From Pseudomonadota bacterium (GTDB lineage Bacteria > Pseudomonadota > Gammaproteobacteria > Burkholderiales > Burkholderiaceae_B), in the NCBI GenBank assembly GCA_023427945.1, contig JAEYZR010000098.1, forward strand, positions 1 to 10,073: a stretch of DNA of 10,073 nucleotides, written 5' to 3'. Within the stretch, counting starts at the first letter, position 1; each line of letters starts with the position of its first letter. Under the pieces are notes generated by a model. It saw nothing but the letters and a program-made list of their open reading frames with translations, searched no databases and was not told where the DNA came from. The position numbers were made by a program, and so were the translations under genes. This document shows, piece by piece, positions 1-5,658 of this stretch.

Positions 1-34
1 ACGGCTGGACGACGATGCGATCCGGCAGCATGTG

Positions 35-967
35 CTACAGCGTGCGCTGCGCCGTGTCCAGGCGGTAAAGCGGAATGCTCATGTCCACGTGATGCGCGGT
101 GTGTTCCATGATGTGATGCAGCATGGCACCAATGCGCCACGGGAACGTCAGGTGCACGGTGGTGGAGACGAAGGGCTGCGCCTGCCCCCACGTCGTGCGG
201 TCGTCGTACCAGCCCACCCGCACATGGGTGTGATGGGCATACAGCACAAAGCCCACCAGCGAGCACCAGACAAAGAAGGGCAGCGCCACGACCAGGGCGA
301 GCAACAGCACGATGGACTGGTCGGTCGCCACCGCTGCCCAGCAGACCAGGCCGATCACAACCGCGCCGAACGCGGCCACCAGCAGGCAATCGCGCAGGAA
401 CACCGGACGCCGTGTGGGCATCGACGCCCGGCTGGGAAAGAACAGCCGCTTCCACCAGATCTCCAGGCCGTAGTACAGCCCCGGAGCCCAACCGCTGCGA
501 TAGATGCGTTCCATCCATTGGCGTGGCCGCGACAGCGCGTCGAACTCCGCCTGCGTGAGCGGCGCCCACACGAAGTCAAAGCCCTTCAGATTGGTGTAGC
601 CGTGATGCACCACGTTGTGCCCGATTTCCCACAGGCTATAGGGCGTGAGCGAGGGCAGGAAAGCGATGCGGCCCACCCACCGGTTCAGGCGGCGCGATGG
701 GGTGAGGCTCTGATGGCAGGCATCGTGGGCAATGATGAACAGGCGGCCGATGATCAGGCCCGCGGCAATACCGCACAGGATCTTCACCAGTAAGTTGCCT
801 GCCAGCACCACGCCGGCCAGCGCGGCCGCCAGCAGGGCGTAGTCCAGTATCAGCAGCAGCAGCGGACGCACATAGGCGCGTGCCACCAGCGGCGTGAGCC
901 AGCCGCGCAACACCTTGCGGTGCGGCAGCGGTGCATCCGGCGCAATCGGATCTTGAGAATGCGTCAT
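35..967 (-). CDS. Membrane fatty acid desaturase, C-terminus cut by an in-frame TAG
   Basis: Integral-membrane di-iron desaturase, expected to introduce double bonds into membrane-lipid acyl chains in the inner membrane. All three histidine boxes of the family are visible in the 310 residues: HDACH at 81-85, HNVVHH at 117-122 and HTAHH at 289-293. Hydrophobic segments lie at about 35-80 and 195-245, the usual topology. The start ATG lies 12 bp after the ompW stop; a GAGG overlapping that stop is the likely ribosome site, so the two genes are probably co-transcribed. Odd point: the frame stops at TAG (35-37), but beyond it the same frame reads HMLPDRIVVQP to the window edge, which resembles the C-terminal continuation I recall for this family. 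Single changes (GAG or CAG to TAG) would explain it. The protein is either truncated after the last histidine box, a pseudogene, or affected by a sequencing error. Family assignment is firm; exact substrate and regiospecificity are unknown. Confidence 0.88.
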   Translation of the reverse strand: MTHSQDPIAPDAPLPHRKVLRGWLTPLVARAYVRPLLLLILDYALLAAALAGVVLAGNLLVKILCGIAAGLIIGRLFIIAHDACHQSLTPSRRLNRWVGRIAFLPSLTPYSLWEIGHNVVHHGYTNLKGFDFVWAPLTQAEFDALSRPRQWMERIYRSGWAPGLYYGLEIWWKRLFFPSRASMPTRRPVFLRDCLLVAAFGAVVIGLVCWAAVATDQSIVLLLALVVALPFFVWCSLVGFVLYAHHTHVRVGWYDDRTTWGQAQPFVSTTVHLTFPWRIGAMLHHIMEHTAHHVDMSIPLYRLDTAQRTL

Positions 968-979
968 GGTGAATCGACC

Positions 980-1585
980 TCAGAAGCGACGGCCGATGCC
1001 TACGCCGACCAGCCACGGGTCAACCTTCAGCGTGCCCAGCGACGTACCCGCAAGCGAGGCATCGGTACGTATCCAGAGCTTTTTCACATCCACGTTCACG
1101 AACCAGTTTTCGTCGATGCCGATATCCATGCCCAGCTGCAGCGCCGGACCGAAACTGTTGCGGTCGATGTTCACGCGCTGCCCGCCCGCGGACAGCTTGT
1201 TGTTGTAGAAGCGCGTGTAGTTGATGCCCGCGCCCACGTACGGACGGAACTGGCCGGCGGGGTTGAAGTGATACTGCAGTGTCAGCGTGGGTGGCAGCAG
1301 GCTGACCTTGCCCAGGCTGCCCAGGTCGGACGTCACGCGGTTGCGGGTCACGCCCAGGATCAACTCGGTGCCGATGTGGTCCGTGAACATGTAGGTCAGG
1401 TCCAGTTCGGGCACGGTCGACTGCTTGACGCCGATGTTCAGAGCCGACAGGCTGTTGTTGGTCGAGACGTCCGGGGCCACGTGCAGGGCGCGCAGACGGA
1501 CCAGGATGTCGCCTTGGGCGGCCAGGGCAGGGCCGGCGGCCAGGGCCAGGAGGGCGGCAACGCAGGCTGATTTGATGATGTTCAT
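980..1585 (-). CDS. ompW: OmpW family outer membrane beta-barrel protein
   Basis: A 201-residue precursor with a clear signal peptide: a lysine-containing N-terminus, an Ala/Leu-rich core and an ALA-A cleavage site near residue 22. The mature part alternates as in an eight-stranded barrel and carries family hallmarks: the N-terminal VRLRALHVAP stretch, PELDLTYMFTDHIGTEL, LPPTLTLQYHF, FRPYVGAGINYTRFY, and a terminal aromatic (GIGRRF) that serves as the BAM recognition signal. OmpW proteins form narrow hydrophobic channels linked to uptake of small hydrophobic compounds and to stress or anaerobic adaptation. An in-frame TTG at 1603 could extend the protein by six residues, but ATG at 1585 places the signal peptide normally. 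No good Shine-Dalgarno is seen before either start. The gene leads the desaturase by 12 bp, suggesting a membrane-adaptation operon. A candidate FNR/Anr site lies upstream. Confidence 0.92.
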   Translation of the reverse strand: MNIIKSACVAALLALAAGPALAAQGDILVRLRALHVAPDVSTNNSLSALNIGVKQSTVPELDLTYMFTDHIGTELILGVTRNRVTSDLGSLGKVSLLPPTLTLQYHFNPAGQFRPYVGAGINYTRFYNNKLSAGGQRVNIDRNSFGPALQLGMDIGIDENWFVNVDVKKLWIRTDASLAGTSLGTLKVDPWLVGVGIGRRF

Positions 1586-1620
1586 GGTGTGGCTGCTGTG
1601 CAATCGTTGAGAGTGCAGCC

Positions 1621-1662
1621 ATCATTTCATCGGGGGGATTCTTCTACCTTGCGGTGGATCAA
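1621..1662 (-). promoter_or_regulatory. Candidate FNR/Anr-dependent promoter of ompW
   Basis: The sequence TTGCGGTGGATCAA at 1649-1662 matches the FNR/Anr consensus (TTGAT-N4-ATCAA) at 8 of 10 fixed positions. On the minus strand an AATGAT at 1621-1626 matches the -10 consensus at 4 of 6. If that is the -10, transcription starts near 1614 and the box centre falls at -41.5, the exact class II FNR activator position, with a 29-nt leader before the ompW ATG. E. coli ompW and Pseudomonas oprG (same family) are known FNR/Anr targets. The geometry and precedent support the call; the site itself is imperfect. Confidence 0.5.
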
Positions 1663-1781
1663 GTTTTGCGTGGTTTGTGTGGAGAAGGTTTCCGTGGGCA
1701 TAGTGTTGCTGCGCATGGGAAAGGATGTGATGGCGGTGCAAGAAGGCCCCGGCGTGGCATTTTTCTCTGGCGCGAGGCGTT

Positions 1782-1795
1782 CCTCCTTTTGGAGG
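1782..1795. repeat. Short hairpin CCTCC-TTTT-GGAGG
   Basis: A perfect 5-bp inverted repeat with a TTTT loop. On either strand it would present a GGAGG ribosome-binding motif paired to its own complement. On the plus strand GGAGG lies only 2 nt before an ATG (1798) that opens a 15-codon frame, too close for normal initiation. No T-tract follows on either strand, so it is not a standard terminator. Confidence 0.3.
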
Positions 1796-1917
1796 CTATG
1801 CGTGTGCGACGGTATATTTGGGCCCTGGGCGGACCACCTGTGTGACTGCCATTTTCAGTGTGCGATCGGCCCAAGGCCGTTGTCGAACAATACCGACAGC
1901 GCGGTTACGGATTTAGC

Positions 1918-1934
1918 AGCACTTATTAAGTGCT
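1918..1934. repeat. 17-bp palindrome AGCACTT-ATT-AAGTGCT
   Basis: Perfect 7-bp arms around a 3-bp centre, about 50 bp downstream of the nuclease stop on the minus strand. It is not followed by a T-run on either strand, so an operator-like or weak transcript-end role is as likely as termination. A second, weaker inverted repeat (AACCA/TGGTT, around 1955-1970) lies between it and the nuclease gene. Confidence 0.35.
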
Positions 1935-1982
1935 TGGCCAATGATGAGAGCAGAACCAGAATATGGTTTGCCTGATAAGACT

Positions 1983-3014
1983 CTACTCGGTCTCTTCCTG
2001 AAGCGCCGGTTCGGGTATGTAGGCTTTCCGCAAGGGAATCATGCCTTTGTATTTCGAATCAAGTGCTTCGTAGTGCTCTAATACCAACTCGACCAACGCT
2101 TCACCATCGACCAGTCGAAGATTGCTCTTCGTGCGAGCGAATTGCACTGCTTGATTAGTGAACGTACCTAGCGTGACGAACAGCCCGAACTCGGACGGGG
2201 AAACTTTTCCATAGAGTTGTGAAATTAGCGGATCGCCGACGCTTCCTTCCGTGCTTTTGCACTGCACCTTAATAATCGGCGGCTCGAAACCCAGTTCATC
2301 CTTGTGGGCGACGATATCGACACCACCGTCCGCGCCTTCTGGCGATACCCGAATACGATATCCCATCGTCGTCAGAAGATTACCGACGAAGTAGGCGAAA
2401 GGATGGCCTTTCGTTTCCTGAGCCAAGATTTTCAAAATGAAATCCCTGGTGGTTTCTTCGACATCCTGACTGACTTCTGCGAGAGTCTCGTCCTTTTTTG
2501 CTGGCCCAAGGGGCAGCGGATGGGTACTGTGAATCGCTGACCAGAACTCATCGGCATAGTTCTTTACTGCAAACAGCGACAGTGCCGAGCCGATTTCATA
2601 TAACGCGCCCTGCGAAAAAGCCGTCCGAGGCAGATCGCGAATCCATTCCACTTTCCGTCGCTGAGGGTAATGCGAATTGTCAGAGGTCGAATACTGGTAA
2701 TCGCCTGTCACTCGTCCCAGATGCACACGCTTCGGGTGCTTGGAGGGATACACCACGTAGTCACCGATCTGCATCTCGTGAACGAACCGGAATAATTGCC
2801 CTGCAGATGTTGGAACGCTTCCCGGTTTCGCCTTCGCAGCCTCTTGATAGGTTGCCGCATAGTGCTGTTTAAAATGCTCACGCGTCGAACCTAGCGCCTT
2901 CAGATCCCCCATTTGGCCCCAACCAAGGGCAATGATATTCTCGTTCAAAAACAACAAGTCGGCTTCGCCAGTTTTGCCAGCGTGAATACCCCATAACGTT
3001 ATATCTTTCGTCAT
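1983..3014 (-). CDS. EVE/PUA-like + Mrr-like restriction endonuclease (type IV-like)
   Basis: A 343-residue two-domain protein from the chosen ATG (3014). Residues 1-165 resemble an EVE/PUA-superfamily reader: WGIHAGKTGEADLLF near the start, GWGQMGDL at 31-38, GDYVVYPSKHPKRVHLGRV at 84-102, then a strand ending VEW at 122-124. Such domains bind modified bases. After a linker (about 166-188) comes a Mrr-type nuclease core: a helix with FVGNLLTTMGY (209-219), GADGGVDIVA (227-236, catalytic D233) and IKVQCKS (248-254), the Q-x-K form of the PD-(D/E)xK motif typical of Mrr. I infer cleavage of foreign DNA carrying modified bases. No methyltransferase lies beside it, which fits a type IV enzyme. 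Upstream ATGs at 3062 and 3227 are in frame, but the added residues look non-coding; ATG 3062 (359 aa) is the main alternative. No strong ribosome site is visible for any. Base and codon use are more AT-rich than in the neighbours, suggesting transfer. Confidence 0.82.
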   Translation of the reverse strand: MTKDITLWGIHAGKTGEADLLFLNENIIALGWGQMGDLKALGSTREHFKQHYAATYQEAAKAKPGSVPTSAGQLFRFVHEMQIGDYVVYPSKHPKRVHLGRVTGDYQYSTSDNSHYPQRRKVEWIRDLPRTAFSQGALYEIGSALSLFAVKNYADEFWSAIHSTHPLPLGPAKKDETLAEVSQDVEETTRDFILKILAQETKGHPFAYFVGNLLTTMGYRIRVSPEGADGGVDIVAHKDELGFEPPIIKVQCKSTEGSVGDPLISQLYGKVSPSEFGLFVTLGTFTNQAVQFARTKSNLRLVDGEALVELVLEHYEALDSKYKGMIPLRKAYIPEPALQEETE

Positions 3015-3248
3015 GAATTTCGTTTGGCCCTGTCCTGCTGTTTTGAAGTTCTTGGTTTTCATGTTTTTTAATGCTTGTCTGAACTGGTTCTCCGTACGCC
3101 AAATATAACAGCCGCAAAATTCAGGTGCGCCAACAAGATAGCGACTTGAACAAGAATAGAAAAATTTAATTGCCGTTCTGTCATGTCGGATTTGTCCGGG
3201 TGAGCGGTCAATGCGGCCCGCCAGCACGCGTATCGTTGCCCAGTCAGG
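3015..3248. other. AT-rich leader between the RidA-like gene and the nuclease gene
   Basis: A 234-bp gap, markedly AT-rich between about 3050 and 3180, unlike the surrounding GC-rich genes. It should hold the nuclease promoter. On the minus strand TATATT-like and TATTCT-like hexamers occur, but none has a good -35 at a proper distance, so I do not place a promoter. The in-frame extension of the nuclease reading frame through here (start at 3227) has no protein-like composition. Confidence 0.4.
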
Positions 3249-3641
3249 TCAAGGCAATTTCGCGATCACCTTGATCTCGAAATCAAACCCCGTCAGCCAT
3301 GTCACTCCTACCACCGTCACGGTCGGGTAAGGCGCTACGCCCCAATGCTCGGCCAGGATCGTTGGCCAGATCTCTTCGAGCGTCGATTGGGGGTCGACCA
3401 TGAAAATCGTGACATCGACCACATCGTCAAAACTGCATCCGGCAGCCGACAGAATGGCGTTCAGATTCTTGAACGCCAGTCCAATCTGCGCCTTGAGCCC
3501 CTGTTGCGGCGAGCCGTCTTCCAGGCTGCCGACCTGCCCGGACACGAATAAAAAACCGTTCGATTGAATCGCTGGCGAGTAGCGATGCTTTTCATAAAGT
3601 GCGTGGCGTTCTGCCGGGAAAATAGCGTTGCGTGCATTCAT
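3249..3641 (-). CDS. RidA/YjgF family protein lacking the RidA catalytic arginine
   Basis: A 130-residue protein of normal length for the Rid family of small trimeric cytosolic proteins. Family marks are the SPAIQSNGFLFVSGQVG stretch (about 22-38), QIGLAFKNLNAILSAAG (52-68), DVVDVTIFMVD (73-83) and the C-terminal PTVTVVGVTWL followed by FEIKVIAKLP. Archetypal RidA deaminates reactive 2-aminoacrylate-type imines using an arginine in the P-x-R segment near residue 105. Here that segment reads YPTVTVVGV with no arginine, so classical imine deaminase activity is doubtful and it belongs to another Rid subgroup. The start has a strong ribosome site (AAGGGAG, complement of 3648-3654) 6 nt upstream of the ATG. 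It is divergent from a LysR gene, which probably regulates it. A role in a catabolic pathway for amine- or carbonyl-containing metabolites is an inference. Confidence 0.88.
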   Translation of the reverse strand: MNARNAIFPAERHALYEKHRYSPAIQSNGFLFVSGQVGSLEDGSPQQGLKAQIGLAFKNLNAILSAAGCSFDDVVDVTIFMVDPQSTLEEIWPTILAEHWGVAPYPTVTVVGVTWLTGFDFEIKVIAKLP

Positions 3642-3693
3642 GATTCACTCCCTTGTCGCTTTGGCCAGAATGGGCGCAGCGTGTGATATGGAA

Positions 3694-3760
3694 ATTCTAG
3701 GGATGGATCGTTGGCGGAAAAACCGGCAAACTCCCAAAAGACTGTTTGCGATATCCAAAC
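3694..3760. promoter_or_regulatory. LysR operator cluster and candidate promoter of the RidA-like gene
   Basis: Between the divergent genes lie three half-sites: GGCAAAC (3725-3731), GTTTGC (3744-3749) and CAAAC (3756-3760). The last two form a 17-bp inverted repeat, GTTTGCGATATCCAAAC (3744-3760), that includes a T-N11-A LysR signature. On the minus strand TAGAAT (complement of 3694-3699) matches the -10 consensus at 5 of 6, with no good -35, as expected for an activated promoter. That places the start near 3687 and the repeat centre (3752) at -65, the classic LysR recognition position. Confidence 0.5.
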
Positions 3761-3785
3761 AATGTAGGTGCCGGGAGACGTTTAG

Positions 3786-4730
3786 ATGGACCGTTTTGAA
3801 GCCATGCAGACTTTCGTCCGCGTCGTGGAAACAGGCAGTTTCACCAGGGCGGCGCAGACCCTGGACCTCAGCAAGACAACGGTCACCCAGCTGGTGCAGC
3901 AGTTGGAAGCGCACCTGCGCGTGAAACTGCTCAATCGCACCACACGCAAAGTCAACGTCACCCCCGATGGCGCGGCGTATTACGAACGAGCCGTGCGGTT
4001 GCTGGCCGACATCGACGACGCCGAAACGAGTCTGTCAGCTGCCGTGGACTCTCCCCGGGGCCGATTGCGGGTAGACGTGCCCAGTCCGTTTGCCAGCATG
4101 ATTCTGGTGCCGGCCTTGCCTGACTTCTTCGCCAGGTATCCCGATATCCAGCTGTACCTGGGTGTCAGTGACCGGATGGTGGACTTGATCGACGAGAATG
4201 TGGATTGCGTGGTGCGCGGCGGAACGATGACCGACCAGTCTCTGGTGGCGCGGCATGCAGCGGATCTGCCGCTGGCTCTGTATGCCGCCCCGGGTTATCT
4301 CGCGCGTGCGGGCCAGCTCCGTCATCCCGGCGAACTGGAACTGCCGCATCACCATATCGTCGGTTTTTCCTGGTCGCGCGGTACGCGCCTGTTCCCGCGT
4401 ACCCTGCGCCGTGGCGACGAAAGCGTCGAGGTGCAGGGCAGGCCAGCACTGGTGGTGGACGATGGCCATGCCTATCTGGCTGCGGGCCTGGCCGGGATGG
4501 GTGTGCTTTGGATGCCGTCCTACATGGCCCAGGCCCATGTGGAGCGCGGGGAACTGGTTGCGTTGCTGGCGGACTGGCAGATCGATCCGATGCCCATGTT
4601 CATTGCGTTTCGCCAGAACCGGCATGTGAGTGCAAAACTGCGCGTTTTCATCGACTGGCTGGTGGAGCTGATGGAGCGGCGCGTGCCTGTGGTGTCTCGG
4701 CCGGCACTGGCTTCTGGTGCGGGTTCCTGA
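3786..4730 (+). CDS. LysR-family transcriptional regulator, CrgA-like
   Basis: A 314-residue regulator. The winged helix-turn-helix is at residues 1-60: MDRFEAMQTFVRVVETGSF, then RAAQTLDLSKTTVTQLVQQLE with the recognition helix at about 29-41, and LLNRTTRKVNVTPDG. The effector-binding domain starts near residue 90 with the RGRLRVDVP motif typical of the CrgA/YafC subgroup, and includes IDENVDCVVRGG. A ribosome site GGGAG (3773-3777) stands 8 nt before the ATG. It is divergent from the RidA-like gene across a 144-bp control region with LysR-type half-sites, so autoregulation and control of that gene are likely. The effector cannot be read from sequence. The recognition helix carries Thr-Thr-Val-Thr-Gln where Ser-Ala-Val-Ser-Arg is more common. 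Confidence 0.92.
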   Translation: MDRFEAMQTFVRVVETGSFTRAAQTLDLSKTTVTQLVQQLEAHLRVKLLNRTTRKVNVTPDGAAYYERAVRLLADIDDAETSLSAAVDSPRGRLRVDVPSPFASMILVPALPDFFARYPDIQLYLGVSDRMVDLIDENVDCVVRGGTMTDQSLVARHAADLPLALYAAPGYLARAGQLRHPGELELPHHHIVGFSWSRGTRLFPRTLRRGDESVEVQGRPALVVDDGHAYLAAGLAGMGVLWMPSYMAQAHVERGELVALLADWQIDPMPMFIAFRQNRHVSAKLRVFIDWLVELMERRVPVVSRPALASGAGS

Positions 4731-4785
4731 CGCTGGCATGGTTCTCTGTCCGCCTGGACCAGAATCGAACCGGCACCTCCAGCGT
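4730..4785. repeat. Nested 56-nt hairpin at the LysR-1 stop codon
   Basis: Three perfect stems are nested: ACGCTGG (4730-4736) with CCAGCGT (4779-4785), GGTTC (4740-4744) with GAACC (4767-4771), and GTCC (4748-4751) with GGAC (4756-4759) closing a GCCT loop. The first base is the last base of the LysR stop codon. No T-run follows, so it is not a textbook intrinsic terminator; it may protect the 3' end of the LysR mRNA or act as a leader element for the hydrolase. On the minus strand part of it also reads like a tRNA T-arm (GCCGG-TTCGATT-CTGGT), but no complete tRNA exists. Confidence 0.45.
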
Positions 4786-4796
4786 GCAGCGAGCGC

Positions 4797-4821
4797 GAAT
4801 GAAGGCTTGCATTCAAACAAG
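4797..4821. repeat. Overlapping inverted repeats before the hydrolase gene
   Basis: GAATG (4797-4801) pairs with CATTC (4810-4814), and CTTG (4806-4809) with CAAG (4818-4821). They end just before the ribosome site AGAGG (4823-4827). They could form an operator or a hairpin affecting translation of the hydrolase, but the arms are short and chance is possible. Confidence 0.25.
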
Positions 4822-4833
4822 TAGAGGTCGTTC

Positions 4834-5646
4834 ATGAAGACAACTGTTCGAGGAAAATCAGGTTGCGCCCTGCTGGCGGCGGAGGTCGCCGGCAGTGGCG
4901 ATCCGCTTGTCTTTCTGCACGCACGCGTCGCAGACCGCCGCATGTGGCACCACCAGATGCGGGCTTTCGCCGACAGCCATCAGGCTGTTGCCTATGATCG
5001 GCGAGGGTTTGGTGAAACGACGGCGACAGCAGAGGATTACTCCGCCGTTGAAGATCTGATGTCGGTCCTGCAGGCCACATCGAACGGATCGCCTGCCATC
5101 CTGGTGGCCAGTTCTCAGGGCGGTGGAATTGCTCTGGACGCGGCACTTCGCTATCCAGGGCACGTTCGTGCGCTGGTTCTGATCGCGTCAAGCGTCACGG
5201 GCGCACCAAAACTGGCTCATGCGGCGCAGGTGGAGGATCTTCTGCATCGCCTGGCGCAGGCGGAAGCGATGCATGAGCTCAAGGAGGCGCTTGCCATCCG
5301 AACGCGCCTCTGGCTTGATGGCCCGTTTCAGTTTGACGGGCGCGTCACCGGTGAGGCGCGTGCCCTCTTCGAGGAAATGAATACGATTGCACTTGGCCTG
5401 CCTGCCGTGGGCAGGAATGTCGATGCCGCCGGTGCATATGGGAGCCTGGACAAACTATCGGTACCGACGCTGGTGATGTGTGGCGACCTCGACCTTCCTG
5501 GTATTGACGAGCGAAGCCAGTACATTGCGACGAACGTGCCCGGCGCAAGCTTCAAGCGGATGGCCGGCGCGGCCCATCTGCCAAGCCTTGAACAGCCATT
5601 GGCGGTGACGCGCGAGATCGGGGCGTTTATCGATGGCTTGCCATAG
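4834..5646 (+). CDS. Alpha/beta-hydrolase fold protein
   Basis: A 270-residue cytosolic hydrolase without a signal peptide. Fold marks in order: the strand and oxyanion turn PLVFLHARVADRRMW (24-38), where the usual His-Gly is His-Ala; YDRRGFGET (54-62); the nucleophile elbow VASSQGGG (91-98) with Ser94 as probable nucleophile; the acid in CGDLDLPG (216-223, Asp220 likely); and the catalytic His248 in GAAHLPSLEQP. All three triad residues are present, so activity is expected on an ester, lactone, enol-lactone or C-C bond substrate that cannot be named. The start has AGAGG 6 nt upstream. It lies 103 bp after LysR-1 on the same strand, so it may share that regulator with the RidA-like gene. Its 3' end faces LysR-2 with 12 bp between the stops and no obvious terminator. 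Confidence 0.9.
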   Translation: MKTTVRGKSGCALLAAEVAGSGDPLVFLHARVADRRMWHHQMRAFADSHQAVAYDRRGFGETTATAEDYSAVEDLMSVLQATSNGSPAILVASSQGGGIALDAALRYPGHVRALVLIASSVTGAPKLAHAAQVEDLLHRLAQAEAMHELKEALAIRTRLWLDGPFQFDGRVTGEARALFEEMNTIALGLPAVGRNVDAAGAYGSLDKLSVPTLVMCGDLDLPGIDERSQYIATNVPGASFKRMAGAAHLPSLEQPLAVTREIGAFIDGLP

Positions 5647-5658
5647 CGCGATGCGGCG

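Larger units (their letters stand above)
1586..1982. other. Intergenic region between the nuclease gene and ompW
   Basis: About 400 bp with no convincing gene. An open frame runs across it on the plus strand (1589-1975), but its product is rich in Cys, Trp and Arg, resembles no family I know, and lacks a placed ribosome site. The stretch holds the ompW promoter candidate (1621-1662), a CCTCC/GGAGG hairpin (1782-1795), a short CGGCC-CAA-GGCCG hairpin (1867-1879) and a 17-bp palindrome (1918-1934). No T-run follows any hairpin, so none is a standard intrinsic terminator for the nuclease gene. Confidence 0.5.

Noticed and set aside
32..793. Long plus-strand open frame opposite the desaturase
   Set aside because: A shadow of the desaturase codons: rich in His, Gln and Arg with no domain, as expected antisense to a high-GC gene.
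1589..1975. Plus-strand open frame of 128 codons between ompW and the nuclease gene
   Set aside because: Odd composition (many Cys, Trp, Arg), no family resemblance, no ribosome site, and it runs across the ompW promoter candidate.
3063..3227. N-terminal extension of the nuclease from ATG 3227
   Set aside because: The added residues look like translated intergenic DNA and the conserved domain begins right after the ATG at 3014.
4745..4785. Possible tRNA gene or tRNA 3' fragment on the minus strand
   Set aside because: A T-arm-like stem-loop is present but there is no matching acceptor stem, anticodon arm or CCA end; the nested hairpin explains the pairing better.
4035..4943. Long minus-strand frame opposite LysR-1 and the hydrolase start
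   Set aside because: Low-complexity His/Arg/Gln-rich product crossing two real genes; antisense shadow.
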